A DNA stretch of 64,000 nt from Rehmannia glutinosa. Its lineage: Eukaryota; Streptophyta; Magnoliopsida; Lamiales; Orobanchaceae. Position numbers and translations under genes: made by a program. The stretch spans positions 50,144,680 to 50,208,679 of the forward strand of contig CM071935.1 of the NCBI GenBank assembly GCA_016081115.2, in the 5' to 3' direction. Of this stretch, positions 43,586 through 54,010 are shown one piece after another (the stretch's first letter is position 1; each line of letters starts with the position of its first letter). The notes beneath the pieces were generated by a model that saw only the letters and a list, made by a program, of their open reading frames with translations, ran no database searches and had not been told where the DNA came from.

Positions 43586-46500
43586 ATGGCATCTACTCAT
43601 GACTTCGTCAAGTTGGGAAAGTAAATCCACACTGGGTCTACTGTGGACTTCGACGACATGATCAAACAGGGGTCTGACGACACCCTTGTGAAGAAGATAG
43701 CACAGAGGTTGGAAAAGTCTGGGCTGAAACCGTTTTTGACGATGGAGTTTCCGATGACCTACGTGGAAGAGGTCGCATAGTTCTACGTGAACGCTGAAGT
43801 TCACGATGAGGGCATCAAGTCCTCTGTTCACGGAAAAGCTTTCACCATTACGCCAGGATCCGCGAACATCGCTTGTTGCGGAAGGAGTGCCGAGATTTAT
43901 GAAGCCGATGTTAACACTGGCCGCCGCTGAAGGAAGTAGCCAAGTCCGATCAGTCTTTGCGAAGGTGGTCTACATAGCTAACAAGAAGCTGTTGAAAGAG
44001 GACTACCACAAATTGCTGGACATTGTTGCCAAATGCATAGACATCAAATTTGGAAGCTTTGACCAGCTGTCTAAAGCTAAGCTGATCGTAATGGCTGCGA
44101 TCATTGAAGAAAAGAAGGTGAACTGGGCTGAGTTTGTATACAACAGACTCTCCCAGAATATTGGGAATAAATTCTTCAAGGAGGATGGTACGTTTGGAGG
44201 TTCCCTGGGGTACGGCCTGGTGATTGGCCGGATGATGGAAGTAAAAGGAGTTCCTCTTCGACATGAAAGGCGTTCCAAGTAAACAAGAAGATGTTCCGAT
44301 CTAACCTTTCCGGAGCACAGAAGAGAGCATATGCAAAGAGAGCTGATACGAGTGAGGGGGAATCAGCTGGTCCTGAAGAAACAATTGTCTCCTCCTCTCC
44401 CCAAAAAAGAAGGCCCCTGCAATTTGCTAAGAAGATCTTTTGCCCCTCTGACAAAGAAAGAAGAAAACAAAAGATTCCCCTACCCCTGCAGCCGTGTCTC
44501 CTGCCCTTGCAGCATCAGCGGAGAAGGAGCCTCAAATACCTTCTTCGATTATCAAGAAAAGGAGAACCGATAAGCCGAGACGGCCAGCTCCTCAGAAGAA
44601 GACGAGATCACTGGCCCCCGCCGCCCAGGACTCAGAAGAAACTATATCCGAGCCAGAAATCCCTCTGGTAAGGACTAAAAGAAGAAGACTCTTCAAGCAT
44701 TCCGAGTTTGAGAAACCGGCGGAGTCCACCACTCAGCTGAAACAAATACCGGAGACTGCTGAAGAGGTAGAGTCTCCAGAAATCATTGATGAATCAGCCA
44801 AGTCTGCTGCAGCCGATCAACAGAGGCACATTGAAGACACAACTGTCGACAGAACAACTGAGACGGAAAAGACAGCTGAGAAAGCAAACTCTCCTATTGA
44901 CAGGGTTGTATCCCCTCCTACAACAGACGCTACTGAGGGTGTGGATCACCAAAATTTGCTACCCTCAATCCCTGAGCACGAGGGACAGCAGGGAGAAGAT
45001 GACAAGGATGATGATGTGATGATTCTATCCCCACCATATCCAGACATCCAAAATCGTCTGCGAGAATGGAAGAAATGGAAGCTGAGTCGATCCAGGGAAC
45101 AGTTTCAAAGACCGAAATTCATTGAAGAAGAAGACGAACTGTTGAACTTTCTTGGATTGACCAATGTGGTCCAAGCACTGGATGAAGAAAAAACGCATAG
45201 ATATCTTGTAAATCTTCAAGACAAGAAGGAGAGATCGAGAGGAAGATGAGGCTCGTGAAAAGGCCAATATTTGTCCCTTTACTGAACCGCCGATCATACA
45301 CATACTCATCTCGACGTTCTCTCTTGGGAGTGATGAGGATCTGACCCGCTGAAATGAAGAATTGGAGATGCAGCAAGCCATGCGAAATCCAGGGCCCTAC
45401 ATGAGCAACGATTGTTGGAAGGTCCAGGGAATCTTCCACATCACAGCTTGGAGATTGATCCGATGGGAGTGGTGCAAAGATATTTCCATGACCACTTCCC
45501 TAGCTCACTCGAAGAAGAAGGTGATAAGGAATTGACGATGAAATGGGTGGGGACCCCGACGAGCCAACCCCTAATGAAGGTGTCTTACCACCGCCCCAAT
45601 GGAAATACTCAAAGGAACAACCGGGAGTCCGAGACGAGTGACCCCATTCCAAGTCACCACTGGTATGAGGGGGAAACTCCCTCCACTACAAAGAAGGTCG
45701 GAGGATGAGACTCGAGACTTCACAACGAATCTCGGAGGCGAAGTGGAGAAGGAACAACAATCGAATACACAACAAGTTATCATCGAAGGATTAAAGATGT
45801 CTCGATTGATGTGCCAACCGCTCTCGCAGCCAATGACGCCGCGCGATGCGGCATCGAGGCACATGAAGGAACCCCGGGAGTTAACACTGGGCACTTGAAA
45901 GTGCAATCCATGGAGTTGAGACTCCGGTGGATGCCACCTCGAAAGACCCCAAGACACCGACACCGTCGAAGGGATCGAAGGCCTCACCGCAGCTTGAGAA
46001 TGCGAGGAGGTAATGAAGGCCAACGGGAGGTTGAGACTTCTCGGGGTAAAGAGACGAACGCACATAACATCCCTCCTACCATCATTGATCCATCTGAAAA
46101 GGAGATAAGCGCTCTTCACGATTCCCAAGATAACCCTGATGTAAACTTTCTGGGATCTGAAGGTGAAGACGAAGCTGAGTCATCCCCTGTTGCCGATCCA
46201 AAAGACTCAGCTGAGGATGTTCATCCTAGCACGAGTAAGTCTGACCTTAAGGCTACTCGCCAACCATTTAATTTTGATGATGAGCCACCCATGGAAATCT
46301 CATCATCGTCCGATGACGCTTCTGATATGGCCGAGGACCAATCAACTCATGTGAAAAAACCTGCTTTGAGAGACCGAAGCGACGAGAGGCTGTTAAGACA
46401 GTGAGGCTCGGCAAAAGGGTCAACTTCACAATGCATGACCACAAAAAGCAGTCAATCAATCGCGCAGCTCTCCAAGCTGCAGCAGGATCGACTACACCGG

Positions 46501-48015
46501 GAACTTCACGACCACAAGTTGTCATTGAGCAGATTACTGTTGCCCGTGATGATCCTTTTGTAGAATCATTTCCCTTCTCTCTGGAAGTAACTGACCTCCC
46601 TGAAGAATCAACTAGAGATCGAGAACGCTTCCATAAACTTGATCCTGTTATTCCAACAGACATCATCGTCCCAACAAACTTTGACTTTGACGCTGCCTGG
46701 CCACCAGCTGAGACAGAAGTGACAGCTGAGGTTCGGGAAGTTTTGAAAGCCTTACTGCCGATCTGCGAGGCATAATTGTCAGGATCCGGGAATGGTGGCA
46801 ATAGCAGTAGACAATGCGCATAGAACAAGCTCGATATTTCAGGACATTGTTCAATAAATTGCTAGTCTGGCGGGCTGAGAATGCTGATGCGAAGACAAGA
46901 ATGCAAGAGCACATCGAACGACTGCATACTCCGCAGCAGATTTGAAGCATAACTCAGCTATCAGCCGCTTAGACTTCATGATTGCTAGCTTGTTTCCAGG
47001 GGTTCCTCTCTCCTTTGATGATGCCAAAAAGGGGGAAGAGGAATACCTAAAGGCGTTGAAAGGATCTCGAAGGCTGAAAAAGAAGACGCGCTTGTTGTGA
47101 AGGGAAAGACAACTGAGGAAGAGAGAAGAGAGAAGAAAGGAAAATCTGTTGAGGGGGAAGGTTCAAAAAATATGACCTTGATGATTGCTAAACCCCCCCC
47201 CTAACAAGGTCTTGTCACACCGATATCATCAAAGAAACTCCCAAAGATGACTCGCCACTCCAACACTCTGTAGTACCCATGGCTGAAAAGAGAAAGATAG
47301 TTGAAGCAGGGATGAAGGAAGTGGAAGGAAAGATGGATGCCCGAGTTATGGATATTCTGAAACAATATGGAGGTATTCCAACAGACAGAGACACCTATGC
47401 CATTTCAGATGTCGGAACCGAGCCAAGATCTGTTGATGAATTCAAGACGCTCGCATCTGAAGGTTACTTCGCAAATATGTCCATGGCTCAAGCCTGGGTT
47501 TTGTACTGGGAAAAATGTCTCAAACTATGTAAAGAAGGCGACAGCAACAAACTCATCGATCGCTCTGCTTTGGTCACTCTGCTCAGTCACTAGTCACTCG
47601 GGGGAAAAAGAAGGCCCCAAGATCAAGACACGCCCGGAGGAAGAGGAAGAAGCGATGGTGGAGGAAGAGGTTTCGACCTAAACCTCTGCCCAAAAACATT
47701 GAGTACATAGATCCGGCAAGAAATGAGGGATCTATTGGGCTGGATTCGACGAAGTAGCTAACTGCAAGTGGCTAAAAACAATGTTTGGGTATGTGAAGAG
47801 GATTGAAGAAGAAAAAAGAAGACAAACTCGGCTATGGGAGGAAAGACAAGAAAGAAAAAGAAGAGATGAAGTCTGCCGAGAAAGGCTTATGAGAAAAAGA
47901 AGGCGTGAAGATGAGAAAAAGAAGAAAAAATGTCGAAGATGATGAGAGTCAAGAAGAAGAGGAAAAGAAGGAGGTAGCGAAGGAGATGAAGTGTTCTTTG
48001 TCCACCCCTTCATGT
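43586..48015 (+). pseudogene. ORF3 of element G (full length, broken)
   Basis: The only copy spanning the whole ORF, about 1,470 codons. In order: N-terminal conserved domain (MASTHDFVKLG; FYVNAEVHDEGIKSS; LSKAKLIVMAAIIEEKKVNW, to ~44280), basic Pro/Ala/Lys part, KRRR motif, acidic part, helical domain (LREWKKWKLSRSREQFQRP, ~45058), UIM-like helix (EELEMQQAMR, ~45355), Glu/Val/Thr-rich repeats, DDEPPMEISSSSDD, coiled coil, LDFMIASLFPGVPLSFDDAK (46974-47030) and the Lys/Glu/Arg-rich tail. A stop follows LGK at 43622 and frame breaks recur every few hundred bases. No hydrophobic signal or membrane segment is seen, so the old label 'envelope-like' is not supported. Confidence 0.78.
47025..47037 (+). 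other. Internal polypurine-like tract in ORF3
   Basis: CAAAAAGGGGGAA matches the core of the terminal polypurine tract and encodes part of DDAKKGEE. It lies 1.26 kb before the true tract. Equivalent copies exist in F (35227-35239) and J (near 61340-61352). Confidence 0.6.
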
Positions 48016-48288
48016 ATTTTACTATGTAAATACATCTTTATGTAAGTCTTACGTACATCGAATAAAAATTGTATAAGTTCCATACTTGCGTAGAAATAGA
48101 ACAACATGATTACCTTAAGTTCTTTTATCTTTGTGATACACTCACTCAGAAAAAACAATTGTGTAAAGAACAAGAATGTTATGATCAATAAAAGATTGAT
48201 TCTACGCATACATTCTATGATTCTACATTGTCTGTATGTATCTTTGCTGTTTAATTATTGTATGAATGTTTTAAGTTTTGGCATCATC

Positions 48289-48302
48289 AAAAAGGGGGAA
48301 AT
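48289..48302 (+). promoter_or_regulatory. Polypurine tract before LTR H
   Basis: AAAAAGGGGGAAAT followed directly by TGTTGGG. Confidence 0.92.
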
Positions 48303-49320
48303 TGTTGGGAAATTATTTTTAGATTTTGATGAATGCCATGTAAAACTTAGAATAGAAAGTTGGCACCCCATTTTTGTTGTAAATTGCATTGTAATAGATA
48401 GGGCTGGTCGAGCTGAGTCAAGTCAGCTATGCCTGAACATGCAAGAAGCAACTGAAGTCTAGAAGGAAGACTCTGCTGCGAGGCAGCTGAGTGTGGCAAA
48501 GAAGAGAAGATAGGAACTCGATCAAGGTGCAAAATGAGATAAAGTTAATCGAGTGAAGTATCAGTCAAGTCAACTCAAGACAATAGGAGTCTCAAGTTGA
48601 AGTGACGAGAAGAGTCATCCAATGATTGGAAGTCGACTCAAGTCACCTGGGAAATCAAGGAAATGCGATCAAGTCGAGATAATCGAAAGAGATCCGTTGC
48701 CTACGTAAGTCAAGAAAATTACTTAAACAAGTAATACCTCCATATTGCCTTTCTTAAAGTGCTCGATCCCCGAGTCGAAGCGTGCAAAAGGAATAAACCA
48801 ATGGGAAGCACCGCACTGTGTCGAACTCGAAAAGTCAAGAATCATTCATACGAGGAAATGTCAATTCCAAGGATCGCAACAAGACAAGCCAACGACCACA
48901 AGTGTCTTTTAAAATAAGCCTATCTCTTCAACGGGCGATTTTTGAAAGATCACTATAAAAGGATGAGGAATCACTCACGAGAGAAGGTAACTCCGAACCA
49001 CGGACATTCAAGCTAACATTCGAATCAGTAACCAAAAATTACTCTCAAGTCATTCAAGTTCAATCCTCATCCTCAAAATCAATCCAACACTCACTGTGAA
49101 GGAAATCAATCAATCAAGAGGAAACATTTGAAGAATCAAGGGGTCTACATTCCACGAGGATTGGGAAGGTTCAAGGTTCAATCTCAAGTTTTTGGAGAGC
49201 TTCGAAAATTTGAAGAAGCTTGATCAAGGGGTCTACATTCCACGGAGGAAGTAGGAAGGTTCAAGTGTGACCAAGGCGAATCTCTAGACGAGTCCCAAAG
49301 GATCAAGTTGGAGGGCTCAA
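48303..49320 (+). repeat. LTR H of element G, 3'-truncated
   Basis: It aligns with LTR G from its first base to about 49310, including the TATA box (48954-48960). R/U5 sequence is then replaced by ORF3-tail sequence. A ~75-bp segment (containing caaggggtctacattccacg) is duplicated in tandem at 49137-49245. Many differences from LTR G fall on CTG/CAG sites. Confidence 0.85.
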
Positions 49321-50213
49321 GTGATCAAATACAAAACTCCCGGTGAGCACTCCAACACTGGGTACCTATGGTGACAAGAGAAAGATTGAAGCGAGGATGG
49401 AGGAAGTGGAAGAATGATGAATGCGAGTTATGGATATTTTGAAACAACATGGAGGCATTCCAAAGAGCGACAGAGACACTTATGCCATCTCGGATCAAGG
49501 CATCCAAGATCGATTGATGAATTTAAAACGCCCCAAAGGATACTTCACAAACATGTCCATGGCTGAAGCAAGGGACTTGTCTTGGGAAAAGGGTCTCACA
49601 CTATGTGAAGAAGGCGACGAGCGGCGACAACCGCGATCACTCTGTATATTGATCAATCTTAGTCACTCATTCCCCGATTCACGCCCGAGAGGAAGAGGTA
49701 GAGAGAAGAAGCATTGGTGGAGGAAGAGGTTTCGGACCCCTCTTCCCAAAAACATTGAGTACATAAAAACTTATTGTGTCATTTACATTTGGCTAAGAAC
49801 AATGCTTTATGTGAAAAGAATTGAAGAAGAAAATAAAAGACAAACTTTATGGGAGGAGAGAAAAGAGAGACTAAGAAGGGATGAAATTTGCTATGAAAAG
49901 AAGAAGAAGAAGCAAATCAAGATGAAAAAAGAAAGAAGATAAAACCAAGTATTAAAACAAACTTGAAGTGTTCCAAATTCAAGATCTTTGTTAGTACATT
50001 TTATGTAAGTCTTACCTAAAAATCTATAAATTCTCTATTTTTGCGTACACATAGATGTTTGCTCGTACACCTTGTAAAAGACTTGATTGTGTAAAGGACA
50101 AGAATGTTATGATCAATAAAAGGATTGATTCTCGCATACATTCTCTATGAATGCACTATCTCATGTATCTTTTTGCTAATTACATTTTGAATGTTTTAAG
50201 TTTTGGCATCATC
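49321..50213 (+). pseudogene. Second ORF3 tail inside element G
   Basis: A repeat of the ORF3 C-terminus and 3' UTR (compare 47230-48288). It keeps VMDILKQHGGIPKSDRDTY, SMAEARDLSWEKGLTLCEE and the Lys/Arg-rich end. Three short pieces of LTR sequence (49643-49657, 49763-49790, 49941-49964) replace ORF3 sequence, giving a mosaic. It is followed by its own polypurine tract and LTR I. Confidence 0.8.
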
Positions 50214-50227
50214 AAAAAGGGGGAAAT
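50214..50227 (+). promoter_or_regulatory. Polypurine tract before LTR I
   Basis: AAAAAGGGGGAAAT followed by TGTTGGG. It is a second functional-looking tract 1.9 kb after the first. Confidence 0.92.
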
Positions 50228-51764
50228 TGTTGGGAAATTTATTGTTTAGATTTTGATGAATGCCATGTAAAACTTAGAATAGGAAGTTGGCACCCCATTT
50301 TTGTTGTAAACTCGCATTGTAATGAATAGGGCTGGCCAAGCCGAGTTAAGTCGGCTATGGCTAAACATGCAAGAAGACAACTCGAGACTAGAAGGAAGAC
50401 TTGTTGCAAGACAATGAGTATGGCAAAGAAGAGAAGACGGAACTCGATCAAGGAGCAAATGAGATGCAACGGTGAGTAGAGTATCGATCAAGTCAACTCA
50501 AGATAGCCAAGTCTCAAGTTGAAGTGACAAGAATAATCCAATGATTGGAAGTCGACTCTAAGTCACCTGGGAAAGCAAGGAAATGCAAATCAAGTCGAGA
50601 TAATCGGAAGAGATCCGTTGCACGTAAATCAAGGGAATTACTTAAACAAGTAATACCTCCATACTACCTTTCTCGAAGTGCTCACCCCGAGCGTGCAAAA
50701 GGAATAAACCAATGGGAAGCACCGCACCATGTCGAACTCGAAAAGTCAAGAACAATTCATACGAGGAAGTGGCAATTCCAAGGATCGCAACAAGACAAGC
50801 CAACGACCACAAGTGACTTTCAAAAATAAGCCTATCTCTTCAACGGGATTTTTGAAAGATCACTATAAAAGGCCGAGGGATGACTCGAGAGAGGGTTACC
50901 TCAACCACGAATATTCAAGTATACATTTGAACTTTAACCTAATATATTCTCAAATCATTCAAGATTAATCCTAAAGCCTACATTACGAAGAAAATCAATC
51001 CAACACTCACCTGTGAAGGAAAGATAACTTCAATCAGTTGAAGAGAAAATTGTTGAAGAATCAAGGGGTCTACATTCCACGGAGGATTGTAGGAAGGTTC
51101 AAGGTCGAACCAGTCTCAAGTTGTTTTTGGAGGGCTTCGTGATCAAATCCAAAGAGCTTGAGCAAGTGGGCTGTAGTAACAAAAGCAAATGCCTGTGAAG
51201 AAGCCGAGTCGTCACGAGAAGCCATTGCGTGACCAAGGCATCTCCGTGATCGAGTCCCAAAGGATCAAGTCACCGTGTGATCAAGACTTGTATCCGGACT
51301 GTTACCACTCGTATATCTTGATCAATACCTAGTGGATTCCTCCAGGAGTTGGAGAAGAGAGGAGTAGAAGAATTACCCCATCTTCGAACCTCTATAAAAA
51401 CTTATTGTGTCATTTACATTTCAACACTTTAATTTCTGCATCTTATTTATTTAACTCTGCTGATAAATTTGCTATCCACTTGATAATCTCTAAGTACTAA
51501 ACCAAATTTAAGAGTGTAAAGTCTTCCGCTGAAAACAAACTACAGTTGAGCTAAGTCTTGATCTTAACAAATGAGTTATTCTATCAACGGCTCGATCGAG
51601 TCTTTTATTGACTAACTCTACTGATTAACTAAATTAGCTGTCCACCAAGGACACAGATGTGTAGTATCAACTCTGAACTTTTAAAAGGACTAAATCGAAA
51701 AGTTGGTAAGGTTTATTCAACCCCCCCTTCTAAACCTTACACTCACACCCCTTTGGGACCTACA
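50228..51764 (+). repeat. LTR I of element G (full length)
   Basis: 1,537 bp from TGTTGGG to CCTACA. The TATA box is at 50864-50870 and the U5 hairpin near 51707-51740. It is followed not by the target duplication but by 121 bp repeating its own end. Confidence 0.92.
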
Positions 51765-51885
51765 ATCAAGGACTCAGCTGTGAAGTATTAACTCTGAACA
51801 TTTTAAAAGGACTAAATCGAAAAGTTGGTAAGGTTTATTCAACCCCCCCTTCTAAACTTTACACTCACACCCATTGGGACATACA
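51765..51885 (+). repeat. Duplicated LTR 3' tail, outer end of element G
   Basis: 121 bp matching the last part of the LTR (from caaggactcagctgtgaag to CATACA), including the U5 hairpin. The next five bases are the AATGG duplication, so this tail is the real outer end of the insertion. Confidence 0.85.
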
Positions 51886-54010
51886 AATGGTGTCAGTGGG
51901 AATGATTGGATCTTCTCTTACAGAGAATTTTTGTTGTTCAGCAGTGGTCTCTTCTTCCAAATCTGGTAGGATCAGCGTGAAAGGAAATATCTTTGGAAAG
52001 GCATCATCACTCACATATGGGATGGTTTGTGAGGTTTTTTCCTGTGACGTCGGAGCTTGTTGAGTCGTTCTCGATGCGATTGTGGAAGCTCGCGAAGTGG
52101 TGGGTCGTGTTCGGTGGGGCGATTGAGAGATTTTGCCCACCGACCGAGCCTCAATCAGATTAATAATGTCTTCGATCTTAGTGGATTTTTCTAAGTGAAT
52201 AACCGGTTCCTCTACTGCATCATCAACATCATTGGATGATGATGAGACCTGTGGGCTTGGCTCATCATCAAAATTAAATTTTTGACGAGCAGCTTTGTCA
52301 CTTAGCTGGCTCGTAGTTTTGAGAACATCCTCAGCTGTGTCCTTTGGATCTGCAACTGGACTGGACTCAACTTCATCTTCAGACCCCAAGAATGATGTGT
52401 CTAAGTTCTCCTGGGAGTCATGAATTGTGCTTATCTCCTCTACTATTTCAGCGCATTAAACTGGAGGAATGTTCCGTGTCTCTTGACCCTTACATAGGGA
52501 AGTCTCTACCTTCCTTAGGCCTTCAATACCTCCAGTAGACTCAACTGCTGCGAGGCTTTCAACGTTCCCTTCGGCAGTCTCAACTGTCTTAGGGTCTTCT
52601 ATGTTCCCTTTGACAGTCACAACTATCTTAGGGTGTTCGACCATGGCATCCATAGGAGTCTCAACCCCTTGGATTGCACTTTCACTGCCCAGAGTGTTAA
52701 CTCCCAGGGCATCTCCATCCTGTGCCTCGACTGTAAGAGCAGTGTCATCAGCCTTCAAAGCAGTGGACATTTCAGCTGGGATAGACTCATCTGTCCGAGC
52801 TTCGTCAATGTCACTCTGCTGTGGTTCTTTCTCAGTTTCCACTTCGCCTCCTTTCTTCAAATTTAAGTCATCCACAGCAACCTCCAACCCTGCTGTGGTG
52901 GAGTGAGTTTCCCCCTATGCTGGCACACCAGCTGAGTGACTAATGGTGGGGTCACTCTTTTCCAGACTCGCGGCTTCTTCCATTGAGTGCTCAGCCACTG
53001 TGGTAGGTGGTAAAACACCTTCTTCAGGGGTTGGATCAACTTGGGTGCCCAAAATCCCAGTTTCATTGCCAATGCCATTGGATCCATCCTCCGATTGTAT
53101 AGGGGACGTGGCTACAACGACTACTGATGCAATTGTTGTGCCACTCCCAGAGGATCGGTCTGCATGAGAGATTGAGACGACTCTCCTGGTCCCTCAAATA
53201 GCTGCTCCTCATGTATTAGACTGGATTCCCTCAGAGCCTACTGCATGTCTGACTTCTGTGCTGCAGCAACGGGATCTACATCTTCATCACTGTCGGACAA
53301 CACATCAAGATGTGTATGAGTATGATCGAGAGAACCAGTGAACTCACACATCTTAGCCTTCTCAAGAGTCCGTGCTTCCTCGGCTGCTTTCTCTTTTTCT
53401 TTCTCCCTGATGATGTGAAGAATATCCATGCAATTTTCTTCATCAAGGGCCTATAGCACAGTGGTAACTCTGAGAAATCGCAGCAATTCCTCTTCCTCTT
53501 CTATGTAGTAAGGGTGAGCAAACTGCACCCTTGAGTGGTCAAGTTTCCATGCCCTCCACTCTCTAAGCGTCTCTGGATGTCTGGATATAGTGGAGAGTAC
53601 ATGATGACATCATCATCATCATCTTCTTCTTCTTGCCCTCCTTTTTGAGGAATTGAAGGCATGAGACTCTGCCCCTCCTCGCCTTCAGCAGCATGCTAAA
53701 GCAGGTGGAGAGACAACTCTTTCAACTGGATGTTCAGTTGTCTCTACTGCTTTACTTCCCTCAACTATCTGACGCCTAACTGAGTCTTAATCGGGACTCT
53801 GCTGATTTCCCTCAACAGTCTTAGTGGATTCATCAATCACTTCAGGAGACTGCACTTCCTGGGTGTCAGCAGTCTCGGATGCTTTCTCCAGCTGAGTTGC
53901 AGATTCACCTGTCTTCTCCAAATAAAACTGCCTAACCAGTCTTCTTCTTTTAGGACGAACCACAAGAACTTCTGGTTTAGATTCAGTGGTTTCATCACCG
54001 GGGGGGGGGC
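51886..54010 (-). pseudogene. ORF3 of element F, right part (continues 35838)
   Basis: Minus-strand ORF3 resuming after the AATGG duplication. From right to left it runs from the KRRR motif (near 53950) through the acidic part, the helical domain (LREWRAWKLDHSRVQFAHP), a UIM-like helix with a stop inside (near 53245), GPGESS, Glu/Val-rich repeats (52887-52456: EDPKTVETAEGN type) and the DDEPSPQVSSSS segment (52389-51890). At least six stops or frame shifts. At its 5' side it ends at a G-run junction (53998-54010) with the oppositely oriented fragment K. The remainder of F (start of ORF3, pol, gag, 5' LTR) is not in the window. Confidence 0.8.

Larger units (their letters stand above)
35839..51885 (+). 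mobile_element. Element G: most complete Sirevirus-type element, with rearranged 3' end
   Basis: A 16-kb plus-strand insertion in ORF3 of F, flanked by AATGG. The order is 5' LTR, PBS, gag, protease, integrase, RT, RNase H, spacer with promoter-like boxes, ORF3, polypurine tract, truncated LTR H, a second ORF3 tail with its own polypurine tract, full LTR I and a 121-bp LTR tail. All four element-defining domains are present but every ORF is broken. Removal of the extra 3' unit would leave ~14 kb, large for copia and consistent with the ORF3-bearing Sirevirus type. Confidence 0.9.

Noticed and set aside
45571..46828. Long minus-strand ORFs (45571-46128, 46268-46828) in element G
   Set aside because: They are antisense shadows of ORF3, which has aligned homologues on the plus strand; the antisense products show no conserved motif.
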